In this document: positions 14,904 to 22,036 of the stretch, piece by piece
Layout of the letters: each line of letters opens with the position of its first letter
Numbering within the stretch: position 1 is the first letter of the stretch
DNA from: a virus
DNA: 22,757 bases
IMG/VR virus record: IMGVR_UViG_3300043444_000307
Location: 1-22,757 of that record
Strand: one strand, 5' to 3'
Made by a program: the position numbers and the translations under genes
Notes under the pieces: generated by a model
Told to the model about the DNA's origin: nothing
Seen by the model: only the letters and a program-made list of their open reading frames with translations
Databases searched by the model: none

Positions 14904-15668
14904 TTATTTTATATAAACTGCTAATGTATTAAAGTTGGATGTAATTGCATTAGTTGTTGTATTAACATTTGCCAATCCATAAACAGTATTATTCAATCTA
15001 TTTGTCCAACCTCCCGTTCCTAAAGCATTTCCACTTCTACCATAAGGTGCATCGGGATAAACATTTGTAGGGCCGTTTGTAGTCCACCAGTTTGCGGTAT
15101 CGTACAACCAATCACAAGGTGCTGCGACGGGCAATGAACCTGTCATAAATGTATATCCTTTTAATGCAGTCCAACTACCTGTCAGAGGTGCTGAAAGTTT
15201 TAAGATTTGTGTTGCTCTTGTATCAATATCCAATACATTCGGATTATTATAAACAGTCTGATGTGCAATACTACAATTTGATAAATGTGGTTGAACCGAT
15301 GCAGTTGATGCCATTCTCATTACCGAATTACATTGTGCAGAACCCGATGTTGAATACCAAAGATTTTCTGCATTTCTATAATGTTTAATAAATGATGGAG
15401 TTTGTAAACTTCCACTATCTGCATTTGGGTATGGATAACCCAATTGTGTTGAACCCGATGGATTATATGATATCAACATCCAACCACCACCATTGTCCGT
15501 TTGGTTACAATAAACTTGCACCGAACTTGTCATCATATTTGTCTTTATCCAATACCAACCATTTGTTCTAACTCCGGCATTGTATAATTGAACGGCAGAT
15601 AGGGCAGGATTTGAGAATGTTCCCAAATTTGCACCTATTGTTACCCCATTTACAAATGTTATTGCCAT
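14904..15668 (-). CDS. Fibrinogen C-terminal-like adhesin
   Basis: This 254-residue protein resembles a fibrinogen-related (FReD-type) carbohydrate-binding domain. The key segment is RTNGWYWIKT (34-43), then VQVYCNQTDNGGGWMLIS (50-67). This matches the family pattern 'G.Y.I .. V.C....GGGW.L', with Cys54 and the GGGW at 60-63. Three other cysteines (113, 132 and 185) could form disulfides. The first ~30 residues (ITFVNGVTIGANLGTFSNPA) look like a beta-strand connector. It starts 1 base after the stop of the 883-residue fibre, so the two are translationally adjacent and may act together, with this protein as a separately encoded tip binding host surface glycans. This is a family-pattern call by eye, and specificity is unknown. 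Confidence 0.7.
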   Translation of the reverse strand: MAITFVNGVTIGANLGTFSNPALSAVQLYNAGVRTNGWYWIKTNMMTSSVQVYCNQTDNGGGWMLISYNPSGSTQLGYPYPNADSGSLQTPSFIKHYRNAENLWYSTSGSAQCNSVMRMASTASVQPHLSNCSIAHQTVYNNPNVLDIDTRATQILKLSAPLTGSWTALKGYTFMTGSLPVAAPCDWLYDTANWWTTNGPTNVYPDAPYGRSGNALGTGGWTNRLNNTVYGLANVNTTTNAITSNFNTLAVYIK

Positions 15669-15669
15669 A

Positions 15670-18321
15670 TTAGTATAATCTCTCTATTGAAATAAAGTTG
15701 TTGTTATAAGATGCACCAATCATAAGTGTAACACGATACATTCTATTGTTTGTTTTATCTACAATTGTATAGTATGAACCATCTCCCTCCGCAGTAAAGT
15801 GCCAAGAGAATGCTGATGTAGATGCGGTTGTTGTATATGAAATATTGTTAGTTGCAGTTCCAGCCATACCACCACTCATAGCATAATATGCTGATATATT
15901 TGCACTAAAGTTTGTCGATACTGCACCGATACTTAATCCCCTATTACCCGATGTGGTTACTGTACATTTTAAATTATCTAATTGAACAAATGTTCCGGCG
16001 TTTACTAATCCACTTACTTTCCAAATCAATTCACCTGCAACTCCACCTGGTGTTTTTGATAAATCTATATGAACACCTCTTGCATCACCACCTTGTTCAA
16101 ATACTCTTAATCTATCTCTATATATATCAACAGTCACTGCACTACCAGTTAAAGTTGTGTTTGTTACTGCCTTTGCTAATTGAATTTCACCACCTTCATC
16201 ACCACTACCCGTTCCAATTTGTAATACAGGAACTATTAAGTTTATATTATTTGAACCACTTACAACTATTGAACCCGTTATTTCTACCAATCCATTATTT
16301 TGAACATACATATTACTTCCACTTGTCAAATAAAGCGATGAAGTGTTTGCAAGTATTTGAGAACCAATAAATGAACCAGTAGTTACAATTAACGAACCCG
16401 TAATTGTTTGTGTTCCGTTAAATGAATTTGAACCGGTTGTTACCGCTTGTGCAGATGCTGTAAATGAGTTGAATGATGCGGTTGTTGTATAACTACCACT
16501 AACAAATCCAAATGCTGAAATTTGTGAAGAACCACTAATAGTTCCGGCAGGAGTTGTTCCACTTACCACACTACCACTTAATGTATAACGAGTATCATAT
16601 GAAGATGTAAGTTGTGATGAACCACTTATTAAACCAGATGGTAATGGTTGAACACTACCACTTAATGTATATCGTGTATCATATGAAGAAGTTAATTGTG
16701 AAGAACCACTAATAAGACCCGATGGTAATTGTGTATTACTTTTTAATTCTACTGCTGTTAATAAAGGACCAGTGTATTCACCAAAATCAAAAATACCTGA
16801 CATTGAATCAACAGTCCTCATACTATATGTGTAAGTTCCTGCAGATGGTGTATCTATTACATTTAAACAATATGGAACATTTAGATTAGAACTATTTTCA
16901 ACCTGAATAACATTTCCAATTCCATTTCCATCTCTAAAAATTTGTAATCTAGCCCAACCCGAACCTCCTATTGGATTTGCATCACCGGTAACCATAATTT
17001 GAACGGGATTACCCGTTGCAGTGATACTTCCACTTACTATGGATGTACCTACTGATGTAATTCCGGTTCTTCTATTTCCTAACACTTGTGTATAATTCAT
17101 AGTACCGGTTATAATAGATGCTTCTAATGTATCCAATCTACTATCTACTGATGAAGAGAAAGAAGTTAAAACACTACCACTCAACGAGTATCTACTATCA
17201 TATGAAGATGTTAATTGAGAACTTCCACTTATTAATCCAGATGGTAATGGTTGAACACTTCCACTTAATGTGTATCTTGTGTCAAATGAAGATGTCAATT
17301 GTGATGATGAAGTTATTGCACCATCTAATGTTGTCAAATATGATGAAGTTGATGATTCCAAACTATCAACTCTACTATCTATACTTTGTGTAAATGAATT
17401 AAGTTGTGATAAATCCGTAGATTGTGAAACTATACCTGATGGAATGTTTGTCAAATCTAAATAAGAAACACTACCACTCAAAATACCACTACCTTTTGTT
17501 TCGTATGAAGATGTTACATTTTCGATTGTATCCAATCTATCTACTAAACTTGCAGTTGATTGTGATGCAGTATATTCATTAAAAGAAGATGTAGAAACTA
17601 AACCAGTATTTTGTGAAATTACACCAATTGTTGCTGCTACTGAACTACTTACAATCGAAACTTGCAAATCGGTTGCGAATGTTGAATCTAACGATGAACT
17701 CCAACTTTCTAAATTATCTACTCTACTGTCTATTGATTGAGTAAATGTATTTATAGAACTTAAATCAGTAGATTGAGAAACTAATCCAGAAGGTTTTCCA
17801 CTTATATTATCCCAAGTTGTTTGAGTAATTGAACCACTAATTACATATCTTTCATCATAGGAAGATGTTAATTGAGAGCTTCCACTAATCAATCCGTTAA
17901 AAGATTGTTCGTTTGTTGCTGCAACAATTTCAGAATGAACTGATGCTGAAAACTCATTAAATGAAGATGTTTGCAATCTTGCATTTATACCATTTGTAAA
18001 CGCAGTATTTAATGTGGTTTGTGAAGATGTGTATGAATTTAATGCTGATATATCTACCGATGTTGATACAAATCCTAAATTGGAAATTTGTGCAGATGAA
18101 CTAACTAAACTTCTACCTTTGATTTCAAACGAAGATGTTACATATTCTAAAGATGATAATCTACTTCTATCTAATATATTAACTCGAGAAGTAACTGCAT
18201 CGGCAAGAACATCTAATTCTATTTTATAAGTTGTTCCATTATCTACACCAACTATCACTGTATCCAATGATGCCGATGTTAATGCCGTTAATTCTGATAT
18301 CTTTTTTCTTACGTTTGCCAT
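15670..18321 (-). CDS. Large SGSSQ-repeat tail fibre
   Basis: This 883-residue fibre starts with MANVRKKISELTALTSASLD and GTTYKIELDVLADAV, an N-terminal motif common in T4-like environmental phage fibres. Residues ~55-400 and ~530-690 are repeats built from SGSSQLTSSYD.RY.LSGSV, VSQSTDLS and SVDSRLDTLE units. Seven SGSSQ/SSSAQ/TSSSQ-type junctions are visible. Between them, ~404-526 is a globular beta insertion (GTMNYTQVLGNRRTGITSVG onward). The C-terminal ~180 residues are a distinct tip containing GDEGGEIQLAKAVTNTTLTG and VDIYRDRLRVFEQGGDARGV. I recall similar sequence at the tip of other marine phage fibres, but no function is known to me. There is no S74 chaperone. It starts 3 bases after the 183-residue gene, so it is part of the neck operon. 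Confidence 0.82.
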   Translation of the reverse strand: MANVRKKISELTALTSASLDTVIVGVDNGTTYKIELDVLADAVTSRVNILDRSRLSSLEYVTSSFEIKGRSLVSSSAQISNLGFVSTSVDISALNSYTSSQTTLNTAFTNGINARLQTSSFNEFSASVHSEIVAATNEQSFNGLISGSSQLTSSYDERYVISGSITQTTWDNISGKPSGLVSQSTDLSSINTFTQSIDSRVDNLESWSSSLDSTFATDLQVSIVSSSVAATIGVISQNTGLVSTSSFNEYTASQSTASLVDRLDTIENVTSSYETKGSGILSGSVSYLDLTNIPSGIVSQSTDLSQLNSFTQSIDSRVDSLESSTSSYLTTLDGAITSSSQLTSSFDTRYTLSGSVQPLPSGLISGSSQLTSSYDSRYSLSGSVLTSFSSSVDSRLDTLEASIITGTMNYTQVLGNRRTGITSVGTSIVSGSITATGNPVQIMVTGDANPIGGSGWARLQIFRDGNGIGNVIQVENSSNLNVPYCLNVIDTPSAGTYTYSMRTVDSMSGIFDFGEYTGPLLTAVELKSNTQLPSGLISGSSQLTSSYDTRYTLSGSVQPLPSGLISGSSQLTSSYDTRYTLSGSVVSGTTPAGTISGSSQISAFGFVSGSYTTTASFNSFTASAQAVTTGSNSFNGTQTITGSLIVTTGSFIGSQILANTSSLYLTSGSNMYVQNNGLVEITGSIVVSGSNNINLIVPVLQIGTGSGDEGGEIQLAKAVTNTTLTGSAVTVDIYRDRLRVFEQGGDARGVHIDLSKTPGGVAGELIWKVSGLVNAGTFVQLDNLKCTVTTSGNRGLSIGAVSTNFSANISAYYAMSGGMAGTATNNISYTTTASTSAFSWHFTAEGDGSYYTIVDKTNNRMYRVTLMIGASYNNNFISIERLY
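16570..16725 (-). repeat. Tandem 84-base coding repeat (two units) in the 883-residue fibre
   Basis: Residues 533-560 and 561-584 repeat the unit PSGLISGSSQLTSSYDTRYT (continuing LSGSV) with a 28-residue period. The protein repeat is exact, and DNA differs mainly at third positions by eye. The 28-residue period is the same as in 6553-6804, though the unit sequence is different. Confidence 0.75.
17170..17316 (-). repeat. Second pair of 84-base coding repeats in the 883-residue fibre
   Basis: Residues ~336-384 repeat the same SSQLTSSxDxRYxLSGSV unit twice at a 28-residue spacing. This is a dispersed copy of the pair at 16570-16725. The two pairs flank the globular insertion at residues 404-526. 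Confidence 0.7.
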
Positions 18322-18324
18322 TTA

Positions 18325-18876
18325 TTATATTATTAAATCTAAATCATTTTCGGTTGATAAAATTGTGTTATTTTCTGCGGCAATTGGAACATCTACCAAT
18401 TTACCTATAACATAAATATCGCTTACTAATGTATTTTCAAAATCTATATAACTATTTCCTAATGTAATGACTACATCATTTTGAGTATCTTCTATTATAT
18501 AATCACCCGGTATATGCAATCCAAAAACCAATACTTCAAAATTATTAGGAGATGCACCTTCAGTTCCATAATCAGTATGAACATTATATATTGTTAATGT
18601 ATTAGAACCACTATCAAATTCATTAACTTGTCTAACAATTGTTCTTGCACTATGTTCTAATATTTCTTGATGAAAATTTTCAATAGTTTTTTTATTATTT
18701 ACTATTTTTGTGGAAGCTGAATTGGATTTTGTTTTTGAATTAAACTTATTTGAAGTTGGTAATTCTATATTCAATAAACTGCCTGTGATGTATAAATCAT
18801 CATTTAAATTATTAGGATTTATTTTTGGAATAATCCTATTTAATTTTCTAGCATTTGAATTAAATCTATTAAGCAT
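18325..18876 (-). CDS. Unrecognised structural protein in neck operon
   Basis: I do not recognise this 183-residue protein. The first ~70 residues are Asn/Lys/Ser-rich and probably flexible. Residues ~112-163 (FEVLVFGLHIPGDYIIED, then VVITLG and SDIYVIGKL) show a small beta domain resembling the C-terminal parts of the next two upstream genes. The start overlaps the upstream gene by 8 bases. An AAAGGAGAT sequence, the best Shine-Dalgarno match in the window, lies about 12 bases before the ATG, inside the end of the upstream gene. Position between the neck genes and a fibre suggests a connector or fibre-attachment role, which is inference. Confidence 0.7.
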   Translation of the reverse strand: MLNRFNSNARKLNRIIPKINPNNLNDDLYITGSLLNIELPTSNKFNSKTKSNSASTKIVNNKKTIENFHQEILEHSARTIVRQVNEFDSGSNTLTIYNVHTDYGTEGASPNNFEVLVFGLHIPGDYIIEDTQNDVVITLGNSYIDFENTLVSDIYVIGKLVDVPIAAENNTILSTENDLDLII

Positions 18877-19198
18877 ATTGTTCGATATCTCCTTTTATTT
18901 CAATATAATCTTCCGAATCCAATTCATATTGAAAGTTAGTTTTTATAAATTTAACTAATAATCCGGTTGGAGATTCTTCTACTAAAAAATCTCTATTACT
19001 TATTGCTTGAGAATTTATGTAAAGAGTGATTCTATCTTGCGTACTTCTTAATTCTATTTCTCTCAATAAATCTACAAATTTATAACCTACTGCTTCAAAA
19101 ACCCAATATGTAGAATCGTTTAAATTCTTTGCAGTCAATATAGCTTTTCCAGGTTTTCTACTAATTTTTTGAGTTATATCTAATAAATTCCTTTTCAT
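18869..19198 (-). CDS. Unrecognised small structural protein in neck operon
   Basis: I do not recognise this 109-residue protein. It begins MKRNLLDITQKISRKPGKAI. Residues ~55-105 (RITLYINSQAISNRDFLVEE, then LLVKFI and SEDYIEIKGDI) form a probable beta domain like the C-terminus of the gp15-like protein immediately upstream. Its ATG overlaps the upstream stop (TAATG) and its own 3' end overlaps the downstream gene by 8 bases, so all three are probably translationally coupled. Its expression with the tail-completion proteins suggests a virion or assembly role. Confidence 0.7.
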   Translation of the reverse strand: MKRNLLDITQKISRKPGKAILTAKNLNDSTYWVFEAVGYKFVDLLREIELRSTQDRITLYINSQAISNRDFLVEESPTGLLVKFIKTNFQYELDSEDYIEIKGDIEQYA

Positions 19199-20319
19199 TA
19201 TAAATTTATAAATTTACCAGTTATAGCTATTTCATCCCCACTATCCACATCAAACCCCAAATTTACTGAATTGAAATTTATTGTAAGAGTATTCGATGTT
19301 ATTGATACTGTGAAATGTGTTGTTTGATAGTATCTAACACCATTTATATAAATTCTAACATCGTATGATATATCACCAACAATTAATCCGGAAGTTACCA
19401 CCGAATTCAATGTTGTAGGTGTTTTTATTAATTTTATATCACTAAATGTTATTGTATTATTTGTTATTGGATTTTGTGATAAACTATTATTTAATGATAA
19501 GAAATCGATTAAATCTTTATTATCATAGTAAGCTGATGGTGTTGTAAGTAATCCTTCCAATCTACCATTACCACTCGTTACATCAACTTCGGTTGCAACT
19601 ACAACTCGCTTAGTTGACATAGATTTTATCGTAGTATTTTCTCCATCAAATTTTTCCGGTAATAAGTAAGCCTTTGTATTTAATGTAAATTCAACTCTAT
19701 TAATCCTTTGACTACCTTCACCAACTTCATTTATTACATTATAATCAGAAACTTCTGTTCTGAATTTAAATTTATTTTTATCTCCCCAATATTGTGATGT
19801 GAAATTTAATTGCTCAATTACAGAATTTAATTGTTCTGTGAATGAAGTCCATACCATACATTCATAGTTTATTTCTACATATTCAGGCATTCTTATATTA
19901 TATAACTCATATTTTGGAGTTACATTTCCACCTAATGCAGTAAATCTATCGTATCTATTATCTTTGGAATATTTTGTAACAGTTGGATAGAATGTATGTC
20001 TTTTTAACATCGGCATAGACTCATCTTTTGCGATAGATGTTCTACGAATCATCATTATTGGTAGTTGTAATTGCCCTTTTTTATCTCTATAAACACCTTC
20101 TCTTCTTGCACCATTCCATCTTTCCGAATTACCATATATAACCGGAATTTTTACTGTTTTACCATCTCCATCTTCTAATTCAGGCAATACAACATCTTCC
20201 AAATAAGACATCATAGCATAATCAACATCAAACAATGTTATGCTATGCTTTACATCGGAAGTTGATGATTTTAATTGCTTTCCTCTGTTTAAATCTTCTC
20301 TTATTGGATTTTTTGCCAT
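19198..20319 (-). CDS. 15: Tail completion / sheath terminator protein, T4 gp15-like
   Basis: This 373-residue protein is probably the tail terminator that caps tube and sheath and joins the tail to the neck. Segments that match the gp15 pattern are HSITLFDVDYAMMSYLEDVV (25-44), VKIPVIYGNSERW (56-68), the YELYNIRMPEYVEINYEC stretch (137-154) followed by SVIEQLNFTSQYW, and INRVEFTLNTKAYLLPEKF (206-224). In T4 gp15 the corresponding parts are a hydrophobic N-terminal helix, the 'IxVPITYxxKE' strand, 'VEQILPYF' and 'RRIEWSLTFEVNGWMYPP'. T4 gp15 has 272 residues. The extra ~100 here include an added C-terminal beta domain (about 293-373) related to the next two genes. It is coupled at both ends by TAATG overlaps. 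Confidence 0.72.
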   Translation of the reverse strand: MAKNPIREDLNRGKQLKSSTSDVKHSITLFDVDYAMMSYLEDVVLPELEDGDGKTVKIPVIYGNSERWNGARREGVYRDKKGQLQLPIMMIRRTSIAKDESMPMLKRHTFYPTVTKYSKDNRYDRFTALGGNVTPKYELYNIRMPEYVEINYECMVWTSFTEQLNSVIEQLNFTSQYWGDKNKFKFRTEVSDYNVINEVGEGSQRINRVEFTLNTKAYLLPEKFDGENTTIKSMSTKRVVVATEVDVTSGNGRLEGLLTTPSAYYDNKDLIDFLSLNNSLSQNPITNNTITFSDIKLIKTPTTLNSVVTSGLIVGDISYDVRIYINGVRYYQTTHFTVSITSNTLTINFNSVNLGFDVDSGDEIAITGKFINL

Positions 20320-20774
20320 TATTTAACTCTTTCTTCTATGTTTAAATCTGATTTTCTAATCATAAATGTTGTACAAATTATACTATAATTATTAGTAGGT
20401 TGCCCTCCAATAAATTGTACTTCATTTGTATTATCTATCTCATAATACGAATCATCAAATAAAATAATATCTCCTATTTCAGGGTATATTCCGATTTCTT
20501 CGCATTTAGATTTATCTATTTTAAAGGTCATATTCTGATTTGTATCAGGACCAAACCCTTCATATCTTGCAGTTTCATCATCTTTATCTATTAAGCAATA
20601 CAATTCAACTCCTCTATGATAGGATTTGTTCATTGCTTCACCATAGATGTTCACTTTTGTATCGTAGATATTTAATTTATAAAATATAATAGCCGTTTGG
20701 ATGACTGTATCAACCAATTCTCTACTTATACTTTTAAAAAAATCTACATCTCTACCTAATAAAAACTTTGGCAT
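20319..20774 (-). CDS. 14: Neck protein, T4 gp14-like
   Basis: This 151-residue protein is a likely head-tail neck component. Two segments align with T4 gp14: HRGVELYCLIDKDD (53-66; T4 has 'RGVECYYVPRE') and EIGDIILFDDSYYEIDN (99-115; T4 has 'EGDLIYFPMDNSLFEIN'). T4 gp14 has 256 residues, so this form is shorter and lacks the C-terminal tail. It lies between the gp13-like and gp15-like genes, the same order as in T4. It is 1 base from the upstream stop and overlaps the downstream ATG by one base, consistent with co-translation. Confidence 0.75.
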   Translation of the reverse strand: MPKFLLGRDVDFFKSISRELVDTVIQTAIIFYKLNIYDTKVNIYGEAMNKSYHRGVELYCLIDKDDETARYEGFGPDTNQNMTFKIDKSKCEEIGIYPEIGDIILFDDSYYEIDNTNEVQFIGGQPTNNYSIICTTFMIRKSDLNIEERVK

Positions 20775-20775
20775 A

Positions 20776-21984
20776 TTATCCTACATATAATTTTAAAGGT
20801 ACTTTTCTTAACATTTCTTGCTGATGTTCAGCTTCATGTGCTTTATTTTCCATCACATTTTTTCTACTCATTTCTTCCAAATTTTCTCTCAATTGTTGAA
20901 TTAAAGCATCTTTTTCAACCTGTGCTTCTGCTCTTAATGCAGCACCATCCAATGATACTTCTCCATCTGGAATAGGTACTGAACTATATTTTTCTCGAAT
21001 CGCACCTAGTAATTCCTTTGCTAAAGCTAAAGTATATTTTCTAATCCATTGTTTTCCAACTTCATTTATTTTACTATATTGAATAAAGTTATACGGGATA
21101 TCAGAATAATCCGAAAGTGAATCAGCTTGAACTGTTTGAGAATCATGTTCAAACTCATCTCTATTCATATATTCAAAATATATTCTCGCAGGTGAATTTT
21201 GCGTTGGAACTGGAAATATTTCCAATCTATTATCAACTATATTAAAAGTATGCGCTGATTTACGAATATGGTCATTAAATTCAATTTGTTGCATTCTCAA
21301 CACATCTTCATAAAGAGGCATCATTAAGAATTGTGCAGCCGGAGAATAATTACCAAATCCTAATTCTGAAATTAAATTTAAAGTTCCTTGTGCACCAACT
21401 GAATATGGGTCAAAGAAACGAGTGATAGCAGGAACTGCTTCGTGATATACTCTTGTTACATCCACAGTAGAACTGCCTGTAAACATTGTTGCAAAACTTT
21501 CTCCACTCTCAACATCAACTGCTCCAGACATTAAATTATATATTTGAACAGATGATGTCAACTCTATATATGCTTTTTTAATAGGAGTACTTCCACCAAC
21601 TCCAGCCAATGTTCCATATTGTTGGGACATACGAATTGTTGTTGGTAAAAATGAACCATCTACCAATGTTTGAGAATAGTTTGTAACTTTACCCTTTGGC
21701 TGTCCTCTTAAAATATCTAAGTTATTACGAAGATTGAATTGATTAACTTGTGCAGAATATTCTGAAGTTGATTCTTCAAAACATGCCCAAATTTGCTGAT
21801 TATCCAATTCAATATTTACAATCGGATATCCCAATCGTTTTGCAACCCATGTTGCTGTTTTTGGAGCATCGGTTTTAAAATCGGAATCACTATCGTAAAT
21901 ACCAAATGGAGTAGCATCCATAGATGCGGATGCCGATAAAAATGATTCGTAAGTTGAGCCGGACCAATATGTGTTTACTGACAT
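20776..21984 (-). CDS. 13: Neck protein, T4 gp13-like
   Basis: This 402-residue protein is probably the neck/head-completion protein that sits on the portal and receives the tail. The segment VAKRLGYPIVNIELDNQQIW (47-66), then ACFEESTSEYSAQVNQFN, and the later region around ITRFFDPYSVGAQGTLNL and LYEDVLRMQQIEFNDHIRKS resemble neck proteins annotated as gp13 in T4-like environmental phages. T4 gp13 is shorter (309 residues). The C-terminal ~50 residues (about 350-395) are a charged coiled coil. Position first in a gp13-gp14-gp15 cluster supports the call. An ATATTTATA box lies 24 bases upstream, and no Shine-Dalgarno sequence is seen. Confidence 0.7.
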   Translation of the reverse strand: MSVNTYWSGSTYESFLSASASMDATPFGIYDSDSDFKTDAPKTATWVAKRLGYPIVNIELDNQQIWACFEESTSEYSAQVNQFNLRNNLDILRGQPKGKVTNYSQTLVDGSFLPTTIRMSQQYGTLAGVGGSTPIKKAYIELTSSVQIYNLMSGAVDVESGESFATMFTGSSTVDVTRVYHEAVPAITRFFDPYSVGAQGTLNLISELGFGNYSPAAQFLMMPLYEDVLRMQQIEFNDHIRKSAHTFNIVDNRLEIFPVPTQNSPARIYFEYMNRDEFEHDSQTVQADSLSDYSDIPYNFIQYSKINEVGKQWIRKYTLALAKELLGAIREKYSSVPIPDGEVSLDGAALRAEAQVEKDALIQQLRENLEEMSRKNVMENKAHEAEHQQEMLRKVPLKLYVG

Positions 21985-22008
21985 ATCTAAAATTTATAGT
22001 TTTACTAC

Positions 22009-22017
22009 TATAAATAT
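22009..22017 (-). promoter_or_regulatory. ATATTTATA box at head of the neck operon
   Basis: An exact coding-strand ATATTTATA lies 24 bases before the gp13-like start, just after the upstream fibre gene. It would head an apparent operon of up to eight genes reaching down to about 14444, within which no further exact copy was seen. Confidence 0.48.
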
Positions 22018-22036
22018 AAGAATAAAAAAAGAAGTG

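Noticed and set aside
14904-15668. Diversity-generating retroelement variable region in the fibrinogen-like gene or other fibres (Asn-rich C-termini, Mtd-like N-termini)
   Set aside because: No reverse transcriptase, template repeat or accessory gene is visible in the window, and no repeat with adenine-specific differences was seen.
17748-17755. TATAAATA on the coding strand within the 883-residue fibre (also 4781-4788 in the glycosyltransferase) as late promoters
   Set aside because: They are inside genes and not near a downstream start. An AT-rich octamer is expected by chance.
15670-18321. Regularly spaced repeats resembling a CRISPR array
   Set aside because: The repeats are coding, vary at third positions, have in-frame 84-base periods and lack unique spacers. 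They are fibre shaft repeats.
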